DNA of 64,000 bases from an uncultured Ilyobacter sp. (GCF_963668085.1 NZ_OY764059.1:1116001-1180000), one strand, 5' to 3'. Positions 1-8,720 are shown, numbered from the stretch's first letter. A program made the numbers and translations. Notes: generated from the sequence alone by a model not told the origin.

Positions 1-737
1 GTTTTGTTAGTGCCCGTAGTAACAAGTCGGAAAATTGCGATCATTTTTTCATATCCAAATATATTATGGATGCTAAATTTGGAGAAAGAACAACTCAATC
101 AAATATGTTTCCGCTATACACTTATTTCGAAACATCTGATGATAAATTTGCCTTTATGAAAGGCTGTAATAGAGAGCCTAATCTAAAATTAGATATAATT
201 GATGAAATATCCAAAAAAATTAAAATTATTTTTACAAAGGAAAAAGAAACAGGGGAAACTTTTGCGCCAATAGATATACTAGACTATGTATATGCAGTTT
301 TACATTCTCCATCCTATCGTGAAAAGTATAAAGCATTTTTAAAAATCGATTATCCCAAGGTTCCTTATCCTAAAAATTTAAAAGAGTTTAATGAATTAGT
401 AGCTATTGGTTCAAAACTACGGGATCTTCATTTAATGAAAAAAATAGATCTTTCAAATATTAAAATTTCATTTCCAAATTCAGGTGATAATATTATTGAA
501 AAACCTAGGTTTAAAAATGGGAAAGTATACATTAACAGTACTCAATTTTTTGAAAATGTTTCTGATACAGCGTGGAACTTTTATATTGGAGGTTATCAGC
601 CAGCTCAAAAATGGTTAAAGGATAGAAAAAACGAGGTTTTAAGATTTGAAGACATTAATCACTACAAAAAGATTTGTTTTATTTTGGAAGAAACAAATCG
701 ACTAATGAAGGGCATAGATAATATTTATAATCTATAG
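1..737 (+). CDS. Type ISP restriction-modification enzyme, C-terminal fragment
   Basis: Only the 3' end of the gene is present. The frame is open to the left edge, so the first internal ATG at 66 is not the start. About 245 residues remain. They match the C-terminal specificity region of single-chain type ISP/LlaBIII-like enzymes: a stretch ending in MFPLY, then DILDYVYAVLHSPSYREKY, then FLKIDYPKVPYP and a conserved W..Y.iGGYQPAQKWLKDRK near the end. In that family this part recognises DNA, while nuclease, helicase and methyltransferase domains lie upstream, outside the window. The recognition is by remembered family motifs. The gene abuts a defective prophage, so it may be accessory DNA itself. 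Confidence 0.8.
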   Translation, partial: FVSARSNKSENCDHFFISKYIMDAKFGERTTQSNMFPLYTYFETSDDKFAFMKGCNREPNLKLDIIDEISKKIKIIFTKEKETGETFAPIDILDYVYAVLHSPSYREKYKAFLKIDYPKVPYPKNLKEFNELVAIGSKLRDLHLMKKIDLSNIKISFPNSGDNIIEKPRFKNGKVYINSTQFFENVSDTAWNFYIGGYQPAQKWLKDRKNEVLRFEDINHYKKICFILEETNRLMKGIDNIYNL

Positions 738-849
738 TAAAACCTAGCTCTATTCAAACTATCTTTTTTCTTAAAAAGGATAATTAATTTACAATGTCTT
801 TCCTATTTCTCGTATTTAAAAAAAACAAAATATTTTCTTGTAGGATATA

Positions 850-965
850 AACTATACCCGACAGTCATCTCCCCAAGGTGGCTGTCACCCAAAAACTTAT
901 ATGCAATATGTCTAATCCAATAAGGATGATGAGATGATCAACAGTGGTCATCTCATTTTTTTATA
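850..965 (+). ncRNA. Structured small RNA, copy 1
   Basis: A 10-bp hairpin (860-869 with 877-886, loop tccccaa, two wobble pairs that only form on the plus strand) is followed by an A/C-rich single-stranded stretch and a second 10-bp hairpin (930-939 with 946-955) ending in a T run, a Rho-independent terminator. A second copy lies at 44919-45029. The first 36 bases from 853 are identical in both, the linker is variable, and the terminator stem carries a compensatory G-C to A-T change. No open frame fits. The class is unknown; the C-rich loop could bind Shine-Dalgarno sequences, which is inference. Confidence 0.7.
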
Positions 966-978
966 AAATATTTTTCCG

Positions 979-1009
979 AGAGGGGTACAGATCTGTACCC
1001 CTCTTTTTA
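979..1009 (+). terminator. Perfect 26-bp palindromic terminator
   Basis: Positions 979-1004 are a perfect inverted repeat centred on AGATCT with GAGGGGTACAG arms, followed by five T residues. It insulates the prophage late genes from the small RNA upstream. Confidence 0.75.
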
Positions 1010-1034
1010 TATATAGTGAAATCAATTTCAGGAG

Positions 1035-2015
1035 GTGATTAAAATTTTAAAGAAAATATTCAAGGCTGGAAACTACGGCAGTAAAGGTAACTACACAAAA
1101 GAGGTTTTGAAAAAGTGGGTTGAGGACGGGAAAGAGTTTTCTGTCGTGCCTGGACATATAGGGGACTGGCTTAAAAACGGTTATGTTAAAACAGCTATTC
1201 CTTTAGGTGGGAAAGTGAAGTGCACTTCTGTTGATGACGAGGGATTCTTATATGGAGAGATCCAATACAATGAGTTCGGAAAGAAAGTCACAGAGGGCGG
1301 AGCTTATGAAAACTTTTCTATCGGTGTTGGCCCTACAGGTGATCCTGACCATTTGGCTATACTTGGTTATACCCCACCACACATCAAAGAACTGGACAAG
1401 GCATTTTCTGAGTTCTCAGGTGAAGTGGAAGAGGCTGAATATATCGAGTTTTCAGAAAGAGAACCAGAACCAAAACCAGAGCCCCAAGGCTTAACTATAG
1501 AAGAGGTTGTGGAGTTCCTAAAAGGTTTAGATGTATCCGAAACAAACAAAGGTTTATTTCAAGAACTGCAAGAGATCCTCTGGAAAAAGATGGATCAAGC
1601 GTTCTGGGCTGAGAAGCTAAAAGAGGAAGGATACACAGTAACAAAAGAGTTCTCAGAACCTAAGAGTGAAGCAGAATTAAGAGCCGAGATCAGAGGGGAA
1701 CTTATAAAGGAATCTCAAAGAGAGGCCCTTAAAACTAAAATCACAGCGTTGGTTCCACCTTCATTAAAAGGATTAATGGAATTTACTGTAGATCAAGCTT
1801 TTGTTGGAGAGAACTACGAGAACATCATTGAGTTTTCCGAGGGAGAGAGTGCCACAATGAAAGATCATCTAGAAAAGATGGTTGAAGATGGCGGCCCTTT
1901 TAAACATTTGTTTAAAGAATTTAACAAAGGGATAGGAGCGGAACCTGTAGAAAAACCGAAAACCGCTGACGAAATAGCCGAGTCAGCTAAAAAACTTATG
2001 AGGGAGGTTGGATAA
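1035..2015 (+). CDS. Phage prohead protease/scaffold-like protein
   Basis: 326 residues. The N-terminal IFKAGNYGSKGNYT followed by a beta-rich segment and DHLAILGYTPPHI resembles the Mu gpI/prohead protease-scaffold family. The C-terminal half is charged and helical, as expected for a scaffold. The start is unclear: GTG at 1035 lies inside the Shine-Dalgarno GGAGGTG (1031-1037), whereas ATT at 1044 has ideal spacing, so a rare ATT start is possible. It is the first gene of the late block and its stop overlaps the next start (TAATG). Terminase and portal genes, which normally precede it, are absent, so the left side of the prophage appears lost or rearranged. Confidence 0.65.
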   Translation: MIKILKKIFKAGNYGSKGNYTKEVLKKWVEDGKEFSVVPGHIGDWLKNGYVKTAIPLGGKVKCTSVDDEGFLYGEIQYNEFGKKVTEGGAYENFSIGVGPTGDPDHLAILGYTPPHIKELDKAFSEFSGEVEEAEYIEFSEREPEPKPEPQGLTIEEVVEFLKGLDVSETNKGLFQELQEILWKKMDQAFWAEKLKEEGYTVTKEFSEPKSEAELRAEIRGELIKESQREALKTKITALVPPSLKGLMEFTVDQAFVGENYENIIEFSEGESATMKDHLEKMVEDGGPFKHLFKEFNKGIGAEPVEKPKTADEIAESAKKLMREVG

Positions 2016-2395
2016 TGGCTAAATTTTCACAAGAAACAGTATCTTTGGCGGCTGACATTAAAAGAATGGCCCCAGATATGAGAGTAACGCTTGGAGCGGC
2101 AGATGTAACAATAGAACCTTTTCAAGCATTGGCACAAAGTGCAGCAGATGGTAAGTTCTATAAATATGTTAAGGGTGATACCAACTTAGGAACTATTGCC
2201 GGGATCTATACCGGAGAAGAGGTAACACTAACAGCAGCCGGGGATGACCAACTAGGATCTATCACAACAATGGCTATAGTAGGAAAAGATGACATAGTAG
2301 GAGTGGACTTTGATACTGACTACTCAGCAATTTTACAATTTAAACAATGCGGAATTGTCTTAACAGACACAATGCCAGAAGTAGAGGAGGTTTAA
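2015..2395 (+). CDS. Head decoration protein, gpD-like
   Basis: 126 residues placed between protease and capsid genes, the position of lambda D. The segment GIYTGEEVTLTAAGDD is typical of the gpD decoration fold, which trimerises on the expanded capsid surface. The start overlaps the upstream stop by one base, implying translational coupling. No cysteines or membrane segments stand out beyond a single CGIVL near the end. Confidence 0.75.
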   Translation: MAKFSQETVSLAADIKRMAPDMRVTLGAADVTIEPFQALAQSAADGKFYKYVKGDTNLGTIAGIYTGEEVTLTAAGDDQLGSITTMAIVGKDDIVGVDFDTDYSAILQFKQCGIVLTDTMPEVEEV

Positions 2396-2401
2396 TACTA
2401 G

Positions 2402-3379
2402 ATGAATGAAAAAATGATATATTTGATTGCCCTTATTAATGAGGCACAGCAAAGAATACAAGGGCCTAAGATCTATACAAATAAGTTCTTGGCCTCTGGA
2501 AACAAATTCCTTTCTAATACGGAAACTATCAGAATTGATGAACTTCTAGATCACTTTGTAGTAGCCGGAATAGTTGGAAGAAGTGACGTTCTGCCTCTAT
2601 TAGAGAAAGACGGATTCCAAAAGACAGAGTTCGAACCAGATATTGTCGGTGGTACTTATCCATACTCAGCCTCAGACGTTCTTAATCTTAGAGCCGGAGT
2701 ACCTACATACACAACAGACGGGAAAGAGATTAATTCAGTAGCAGCCTTAGAGGTTAAATACTCTAAGATGGCAGCAGCAGCGATCTATAACAGAGTTGAA
2801 AGACAATGTGCAGACGCTTACTTAAAAGGAACTTATACAGATAAGAATGGAACTGTTCACAATGTAGGAGTAACTTCAAGCACTACTCTATCCCTTACAG
2901 ATAAAGTGGTATCTGACGAGATCCTAAAGAAAGTAACAACTTTCATTAAAAAATACGGTGTATCTCCTAAGATTGAGGCCGGAATAAATGTTTTCAACGC
3001 TATTAAGAACGAGGCAAGAAACAGCGAGAATAATATTAACGGTGTATCTTTTGCTTATAACGGAGATTCTGCAACTCTTACAGTAGCCGGAAAGCAAATT
3101 GAACTTCTTATAGACGCTATAGGAACAGACGGAAACACTATTGATACCTCTTCAATGCTTATTCTTTCTGACAAGGAAACTCTTGGAGTTGGTTATGGTT
3201 GCCTAACTTGGGGAGATGTAACCTCTAATGAAACTAAAATAGCTAGAGCGGAATTAATAGCCGGGGAACTTTCTGTGGAAACTACTACAGGTCAAAAAGG
3301 TCTATGGGCTAAGTCAGCACCTATGCCAGTTGTTTTAAACCACGATAAGTTCATAAAATATAACTGTACTGGACTATAA
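2402..3379 (+). CDS. Major capsid protein, lambda gpE family
   Basis: 325 residues, within the normal range for the major capsid protein E family. The N-terminus has the family layout: IYTNKFLASGNKFLSNTETI, then HFVVAGIVGRSD, then a FEPDIVGGTYPYSASD stretch that aligns with the E-loop region. It forms the icosahedral shell. It lies six bases after the decoration protein gene, and the pairing of D and E is the lambda head arrangement. Codon use includes many GCC and CCGG-containing codons, unlike the chromosomal genes farther right, consistent with phage origin. Confidence 0.85.
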   Translation: MNEKMIYLIALINEAQQRIQGPKIYTNKFLASGNKFLSNTETIRIDELLDHFVVAGIVGRSDVLPLLEKDGFQKTEFEPDIVGGTYPYSASDVLNLRAGVPTYTTDGKEINSVAALEVKYSKMAAAAIYNRVERQCADAYLKGTYTDKNGTVHNVGVTSSTTLSLTDKVVSDEILKKVTTFIKKYGVSPKIEAGINVFNAIKNEARNSENNINGVSFAYNGDSATLTVAGKQIELLIDAIGTDGNTIDTSSMLILSDKETLGVGYGCLTWGDVTSNETKIARAELIAGELSVETTTGQKGLWAKSAPMPVVLNHDKFIKYNCTGL

Positions 3380-3402
3380 GAAAGGGGGAGGGCCTAGAAT
3401 AA

Positions 3403-3792
3403 ATGGCTAATTACACCTATATGCCGGATCAGTTTATGCCGGATCAAACTAAAAATGCTATATTGCACCATTGGGGGTTTGACGAGTCTGATTTTATCTC
3501 TAAGGCCCAAACACTTGAAAATGTTGCTATAGCAGTTATTGACGCAGCGGTTAATCTTACAGCACTTAAAGCGAGTACAAACGGGGCCGCTCTTTTAAGT
3601 GACTTATGCACTTCCTACGTAGGAGCGAAATTATTTGAACAGGTTTCTAATGATGACTATGAATCCTATGTAGATAATCTTATGACAGGTTTCTGGGATA
3701 CTATAAAAGAAATAAAAGAGGCCCAAGAGAAAGCCTCTATCACACCAGAGGATGAACCAGAGAATTACTCTAAGGGAATTATGGTGTTTTAG
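3403..3792 (+). CDS. Probable head-tail connector protein
   Basis: 129 residues, mostly helical, with an N-terminal YMPDQF/MPDQTK repeat. It lies directly after the capsid gene where connector or adaptor proteins are found, and a good ribosome site (GGGAGGGCC) precedes ATG. I recognise no diagnostic motif, so the assignment rests on position and size. Its stop (TAG) is immediately followed by the next ATG. Confidence 0.5.
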   Translation: MANYTYMPDQFMPDQTKNAILHHWGFDESDFISKAQTLENVAIAVIDAAVNLTALKASTNGAALLSDLCTSYVGAKLFEQVSNDDYESYVDNLMTGFWDTIKEIKEAQEKASITPEDEPENYSKGIMVF

Positions 3793-4233
3793 ATGTTAGT
3801 ATGGGGATTTGATACAGATTATTTAATAGGCCCGGCAGAATTAAGTCTTGATGGAATAAGTTTAGGCCCGACATTGGAGAGTGAATCAGTAAAGCTGACT
3901 ATATCTCCTATAACAGAAGAGGTAAAAACAGACGTAGAGAAAGAACCAGTTGAAATCATACAGCTTGATGAAAAGGTTACATTTGAATGTACGGTTCCTT
4001 TTACCTCTGATATGGCTGAAATGCTAGAATTATCCGGGAACTCTTTGGAGCTACACCGGACAGGAGAATTAAAAATAATATCATCCGGACTAGAAATCAC
4101 ACTTTATAAAGCAGCGGTCACTATGACTTTAAGTAAACCTTATTCATATAGCGAGCTGAATACCTTAAAAATAAGTGCCAGAGGACTAAAAAACAGTTCC
4201 GGTTATAAATATAATATTGAATTAACTTCATAG
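3793..4233 (+). CDS. Phage structural protein, probable tail or tail-terminator
   Basis: 146 residues, beta-rich, beginning MLVWGFDTDYLIGPAELSLDG. The alternating hydrophobic pattern and the ISP..EEVKTDV stretch resemble tail-tube or joining proteins. It starts directly on the preceding stop codon, so it is coupled to the connector gene. The exact role (tube-like versus tail terminator) cannot be told from the sequence alone. Confidence 0.5.
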   Translation: MLVWGFDTDYLIGPAELSLDGISLGPTLESESVKLTISPITEEVKTDVEKEPVEIIQLDEKVTFECTVPFTSDMAEMLELSGNSLELHRTGELKIISSGLEITLYKAAVTMTLSKPYSYSELNTLKISARGLKNSSGYKYNIELTS

Positions 4234-4247
4234 GAAGGAGGAAAATA

Positions 4248-4766
4248 ATGGATGTTATAACACTAGGAGTATGTAAGATAGATTTTACTCTAGACGGTGG
4301 AAATGCAGTTGAAATATCCAAGACATTGGAAGAACAGGACACTATCTTTACAGCACCTTATGAAACTAATAAAATCAAGTTTGACCAACTAGCAGGAGCA
4401 CAGGCCGGAAATCACTATATTTCTGACGAGCCAACTCTTACTTGTTCTGTAGAATTGGACCTTGACACACTTCCAGATCTCACAGGAGTATACCAAGCCG
4501 GAGCAGTTTCTGGACTTGGAATGGCCGCCCATGGGCAAGCGATTCAATTTGGAGCTATAAATGTTCACCCTATTAGTGCCGGGGATTCTAATACAGATCA
4601 CGACATTATAGGTAAAAGAGTTTACTGTGTAGTAACTAACCAAGTTGAATATAAGAACGAGGGAAAAACAAGAGCTGACCTAGTATTCTATTTCTCTGCT
4701 AATCCAGAGGAAACAGACGCAGACTATGGAATGCCTTTTACTATCGGTACTTACTCAGAATCTTAA
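4248..4766 (+). CDS. Probable major tail tube protein
   Basis: 172 residues, glycine- and beta-rich, in the place of lambda gpV, between the connector genes and the G/GT chaperone genes. GAGGA-type ribosome site upstream. A strong terminator follows at 4772-4800, as expected if tube and capsid are made in excess over tail-tip proteins. Assignment is by position and composition. Confidence 0.6.
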   Translation: MDVITLGVCKIDFTLDGGNAVEISKTLEEQDTIFTAPYETNKIKFDQLAGAQAGNHYISDEPTLTCSVELDLDTLPDLTGVYQAGAVSGLGMAAHGQAIQFGAINVHPISAGDSNTDHDIIGKRVYCVVTNQVEYKNEGKTRADLVFYFSANPEETDADYGMPFTIGTYSES

Positions 4767-4771
4767 ATATA

Positions 4772-4800
4772 ATGGCCCTCCTTTTAGGGGGGCTATTTTT
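4772..4800 (+). terminator. Intra-operon terminator/attenuator after the tail tube gene
   Basis: ATGGCCCTCC (4772-4781) pairs with GGGGGGCTAT (4787-4796) through ten base pairs including two G-U, then a T run. It sits between tail tube and chaperone genes in an otherwise continuous late operon, so it probably lowers downstream expression. Confidence 0.7.
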
Positions 4801-4814
4801 AGAGGTGAAAACAA

Positions 4815-5126
4815 ATGATAATTTATGACATAGATAAGATAATCCGGGAACCTCTCAGAGTAAAAATGAAGGGTGAAACCTACGAGGTTAATGAACCTTC
4901 GGTTAAAACCTTTGGAGTGATTCAGAAAGAACTTGAGGAACGACTAGAGGCAAATCCTATAGAGGGCCAGAAGTGGCTTATAAAGTTATTGATCCCAGAT
5001 ATTCCATTGGAGAACATAACAAACTCTGAACTCTCTATCATAGGGAAAATCTGTACTAAAGTTCTAAGTGGTAAACACTTGGGAAAGATCCCGGCCCCGG
5101 AAGAGATAATGGAGAGGATTCTGTAG
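4815..5126 (+). CDS. Tail assembly chaperone G (upstream part of G/GT)
   Basis: 103 residues in the lambda gpG position. Near its end, in frame, lies GGGAAAG (5081-5087) read as ..G GGA AAG, identical to the lambda G-T slippery heptamer. The -1 frame is open from 5075 through the stop of this frame and on into the 5150-5449 region. Most ribosomes would make the short G form; a minority would shift and produce GT. G and GT coat the tape measure during tail assembly in characterised siphophages. Confidence 0.8.
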   Translation: MIIYDIDKIIREPLRVKMKGETYEVNEPSVKTFGVIQKELEERLEANPIEGQKWLIKLLIPDIPLENITNSELSIIGKICTKVLSGKHLGKIPAPEEIMERIL

Positions 5127-5449
5127 AAACAAAAATTTCTTTTCCGTACTTGATTATGAAATATAAAATGCTGACCGGGGCAGCTATGGAAGAAATAATG
5201 AACACTAATGTATTTGAGTTCTTTACTTTTTTGGGGGCCTCTGAGGCGGTTATTTCAGAGGACAGCATAAGACTAATGAAGATCTACGATAATAAGCTTC
5301 TTTTAAGGAATAAAAAGAACGCCTCGAAATACCCGGATCTTATGAAGTACCATAAAAGGATCTTCTTTGAAAAAGGTGTTAAACAATGGCGTAAAAAAGC
5401 AGACTTTTCCGGGCTAGAAAGATTGAAAGCCCTAGTAAAGAAAGGGTGA
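5081..5449 (+). CDS. T domain of G-T, expressed by programmed -1 frameshift
   Basis: The -1 frame continues from the slippery site at 5081-5087 to the stop at 5447-5449. After the slip, GAT at 5087 is the next codon; the predicted GT fusion has 91 residues from G and 120 from T (211 total). The linker begins DPGPGRDNGEDSVETK and leads into KYKMLTGAAMEE. ATG codons at 5150 and 5156 lack a good ribosome site, supporting frameshift rather than independent initiation. The stop is followed closely by the next gene. Confidence 0.8.
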   Translation, partial: GKDPGPGRDNGEDSVETKISFPYLIMKYKMLTGAAMEEIMNTNVFEFFTFLGASEAVISEDSIRLMKIYDNKLLLRNKKNASKYPDLMKYHKRIFFEKGVKQWRKKADFSGLERLKALVKKG

Positions 5450-5453
5450 TCTA

Positions 5454-6002
5454 ATGGCAAAGAAAGTAACCTTTGAACAATTTAGTGCAATCTTAGAGGA
5501 AAAGACAGCAAGGGCAAAAGATCTAGAGCCTATTATGAAAAAAGTAACAGCAGATATGAAAACTAAAGTTGATATGAGGTTTCGGAATACTGTAGATCCA
5601 GACGGGAATAAATGGGCCGCTCTAAGTGAAGCGACTATTTCCAGAAGAAAAGGGAGAAGCAGTAAGCCTCTAAATGACAGCGGAGATTTAAAGCAATCTA
5701 TAAATGGAAAATACAGTTCTGATTATGCGGTAGTTGGTACAAATACGCCTTATGCAGCTTTTCAGCAGTTCCCGGCCTCTAAGGGGGAGAACGGTAAGGA
5801 AACAGTAACGGAAACCGTCAAAAAGCATACTAGGAGGACCAGAAGCGGAAAGAAAACTACTGTCAGAAGTCATTCAAGAACTAGATCCTTTCTTAATCCG
5901 TGGGGAGATAAACCGGGGCGGCCTTTTCTTGGATTCTCTACTAATCAAAAGGCTAAGTATAGAAGGTGGATCACAAATTATATACAGAAGGGAGGGACCT
6001 AA
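5454..6002 (+). CDS. Phage virion morphogenesis / tail completion protein
   Basis: 182 residues. It carries the pattern of the Mu gpG/P2 gpS-like virion morphogenesis family: RF.NTVDPDGNKWAALSEAT, LNDSGDLKQSI, VGTNTPYAAFQQF, then a basic insert rich in Arg/Thr and the closing GRPFLGFS. In this family the protein finishes the tail end that joins the head. The basic insert (about residues 120-148) is longer than usual. It lies between the chaperone and tape-measure genes rather than before the tube, a variation on the lambda order. Confidence 0.75.
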   Translation: MAKKVTFEQFSAILEEKTARAKDLEPIMKKVTADMKTKVDMRFRNTVDPDGNKWAALSEATISRRKGRSSKPLNDSGDLKQSINGKYSSDYAVVGTNTPYAAFQQFPASKGENGKETVTETVKKHTRRTRSGKKTTVRSHSRTRSFLNPWGDKPGRPFLGFSTNQKAKYRRWITNYIQKGGT

Positions 6003-6007
6003 AATAA

Positions 6008-8704
6008 ATGGCCAATAAAGAAACTTATATTATTGAACAGAAGCTTACAACGGATAATAGCAGTTTTATATCTGGGAATAAAGAGGCCAAAAGTTCTGCG
6101 AACGATCTTAGCGGAGCTGTAAGCGGAGTAAAAACCAAGATGAAAAGTCTTTTAAGCCCTACAAACTTAGCAGCCGCAGCAGTTGGTGTAATGGCTTATC
6201 AAACAGTTCAAGCGGTCAAGAACTTTGCAGCCTATGAAAAACAACTCAGCTCTCTTAATACCCTTCTAAAAGTTTCAAAGACAGAATTAAATAACTATGG
6301 TGATGGCCTAGTAGATATAGCTATAAAAACAGGTGTAGCAAAAGAAGCATTGGCTGACGGAGCCTATCAAGCTTTGAGTTCCGGGGTGGATCCGGCTGAA
6401 CTTTTGGAGTTTATGGAAACAGCCGCAGAAGGGGCCACAGTAGGGATGACAGACGTTGCAACAGCTACAGATACCCTTACTTCTACCTTAAATGGATTTA
6501 AGCTAGAAAGCTCTGACGCTACAGACACTATGGATAAACTAATCACTATCCAGAATAACGGTAAAGTTGTCTTAGGACAATTATCAACTGTTATGGGTGA
6601 CGTTGCTGATATGTCGTATAACTTGGGCTTGGATCTGGACAACGTAGGAGCGGCAATCTCTACTATCACTATGAACGGTACACCGGCAGCACAGGCCGGA
6701 ACTAGATTGAAAGCTATGTTCTCAGAGCTATCTAAAGAGGGTACTACAGCCTATGACACCTTTCAGATGATAACAGGAGAGAGTTTCAAAGAGTTTATTG
6801 AAAAAGGTGGAAATCTCGGAGAGGCTATGCAAGAAATGCAAGAGTATGCAGAAGCCAACGGAAAGGAAATGATTGACCTTTGGTCCAGTATAGAGGCCGG
6901 ACAAGGGGCTATGGGTATAACTGGTTCCAATGCAGAAACCTTCACAAAGAATCTGGACGCTATGAAAGACTCAGCCGGAGAGCTTGAAGAATCTTTTGGA
7001 ATAGCCTCAGACAATATCGAAACAGAGTGGAAAAAATTGACCGAAACTCTAAGCGGCAAATGGGACGATCTCGTGGAAAATATGAGAGATCCTATTATAG
7101 TGACGCTTAAAGTCATCAGAAAGGGCCTCGGAGGGGAAACAGATGATGACCTAAGAGAAGAGGCTACAAAATCCCTTACTGAGTCTGAGAGCAAAATAGC
7201 AGAACTTCAACAAGAAGCCGCAGAGCTAGAAGCACAGATTGCAGAAAGTGAAAAGAATCCTACTTGGTGGTCAGAAAAAGGTTGGGGCGGTACTGATTCC
7301 CTAAAAATAAAACTAGCTAATATCCAAGAAGCTATAAAGACAGCAACTTGGGAATATGAAAAAGCAAGCAACGACATAGCAGCATTAGACGCTAAAAATG
7401 CCGAAACTGTAACAGAAAAAAAATCCGGTGATGATAATTCCGGAGGATCTGACAACGGGGGATCTGGAAATGGTGAGGATCCGGACGAAATAAAAGAGCG
7501 GCTTGATGAAATAGAGGCTTATGAAAAGGCCCACGCTGATAATATGACTCAAATTGATATAGAGGCCCTTAATTCTAGAAAGGACTATCAAGAAAGCTTA
7601 AATGAACAATTAGAAGCCGGATTGATATCAAGAGAGGAATATAATGACAAGCTAGAAGCCTTTGAGGACCAAACAGAGCTTGAGCAGAAAGAACAGTATG
7701 TTTCAGCCCTAGAGGAACTCAAAAGCTTTTACGAGAGCGTTGGAGAGCTTACAAAAGCGAATGAAATAGAAAAGCAGATCCTTGAAATAGAGGTCCAGAT
7801 CACAGGAATGGAGGGGGATCTCCTAGACGGAGGTTTGACAGCCTTTCAAGAGGCCCAGACTAAAGCGGCTGAATTATATCATAATACACTTCTAGCCGGA
7901 GAGTACGAGTTCCAACAGGAAAAACTTGCTTTGTTAAGTTCCGGGGCGATCTCAGAACAAGAGTATACTCAATCTTTATTTGATTATAGGCAAAATATGA
8001 ACACTCTGGAAAACGAGTTCAATATACAGCAGTTAGAAGAGTTGAAAGCCTATCAAGCTGAAAAACTTGGGGATCTAGCAGCAGCAGCAGAAACTCAAAG
8101 AGAGATTGAAGAGGCAAGACTTGAGGACTCGAATCAAATAAAAGAATTGGAATTACAGAATGAGGAAGATTATAGCAATACAATATCTGATCTAAAACAG
8201 GGAGTTGTAGAGGTATTTGCAGAAACAGCCTCAGATATTTTAAGCGGGGAAATCGAGTCATTAAATGATTTGGCAAGCGTTCTACTAGAAAGACTTGGAA
8301 CCTTAGCACTAGGAGAAGCAGAACAGGCCCTTGTAAGAGCCTATGTGGACTATGCGAAAGCTACATCATATGCAGCAGATCCGCTTACAGCCTCTCTGGC
8401 TCCGCCTTTGTATGCGGCAGCCTCTCAAGAGGTGGCCCTTGCTAGTCAACTAGGAGCAATAGGAGCAGTATCAATGGCAGCAAGTTCTGCCTTTAGTACA
8501 GATGATGATGATTCGGATTCAGATTATGACTATGATGACGACGACGTAAGCACCACAGAAGATACAGCCTCAGATTCAGATGATGATTCTACAACTATTT
8601 ATGTCAATGTAGATGATAGCACTATGGCTAAAAATATGATTGCAATCCTAGAGGATGAACTCAATGACGAATATAATGTTTCAATTATAGGGAAGAAAAA
8701 GTGA
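6008..8704 (+). CDS. Tail tape measure protein
   Basis: 898 residues, the longest phage gene here. The N-terminal 60-330 region has the tape-measure core (AAYEKQLSSLNTLLKVS, VAKEALADGAYQALSSGV, NLGLDLDNVGAAISTITMNG). Residues about 370-700 are long coiled coils rich in Glu, Lys and Ala. A hydrophobic Ala-rich stretch near 770-830 may span a membrane during DNA delivery. Residues about 836-870 are an unusual Asp/Ser run (FSTDDDDSDSDYDYDDDD). The protein sets tail length and probably takes part in genome ejection. It follows G/GT, the canonical order. Confidence 0.88.
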   Translation: MANKETYIIEQKLTTDNSSFISGNKEAKSSANDLSGAVSGVKTKMKSLLSPTNLAAAAVGVMAYQTVQAVKNFAAYEKQLSSLNTLLKVSKTELNNYGDGLVDIAIKTGVAKEALADGAYQALSSGVDPAELLEFMETAAEGATVGMTDVATATDTLTSTLNGFKLESSDATDTMDKLITIQNNGKVVLGQLSTVMGDVADMSYNLGLDLDNVGAAISTITMNGTPAAQAGTRLKAMFSELSKEGTTAYDTFQMITGESFKEFIEKGGNLGEAMQEMQEYAEANGKEMIDLWSSIEAGQGAMGITGSNAETFTKNLDAMKDSAGELEESFGIASDNIETEWKKLTETLSGKWDDLVENMRDPIIVTLKVIRKGLGGETDDDLREEATKSLTESESKIAELQQEAAELEAQIAESEKNPTWWSEKGWGGTDSLKIKLANIQEAIKTATWEYEKASNDIAALDAKNAETVTEKKSGDDNSGGSDNGGSGNGEDPDEIKERLDEIEAYEKAHADNMTQIDIEALNSRKDYQESLNEQLEAGLISREEYNDKLEAFEDQTELEQKEQYVSALEELKSFYESVGELTKANEIEKQILEIEVQITGMEGDLLDGGLTAFQEAQTKAAELYHNTLLAGEYEFQQEKLALLSSGAISEQEYTQSLFDYRQNMNTLENEFNIQQLEELKAYQAEKLGDLAAAAETQREIEEARLEDSNQIKELELQNEEDYSNTISDLKQGVVEVFAETASDILSGEIESLNDLASVLLERLGTLALGEAEQALVRAYVDYAKATSYAADPLTASLAPPLYAAASQEVALASQLGAIGAVSMAASSAFSTDDDDSDSDYDYDDDDVSTTEDTASDSDDDSTTIYVNVDDSTMAKNMIAILEDELNDEYNVSIIGKKK

Positions 8705-8720
8705 TAAGAGGGGGTGGAAA

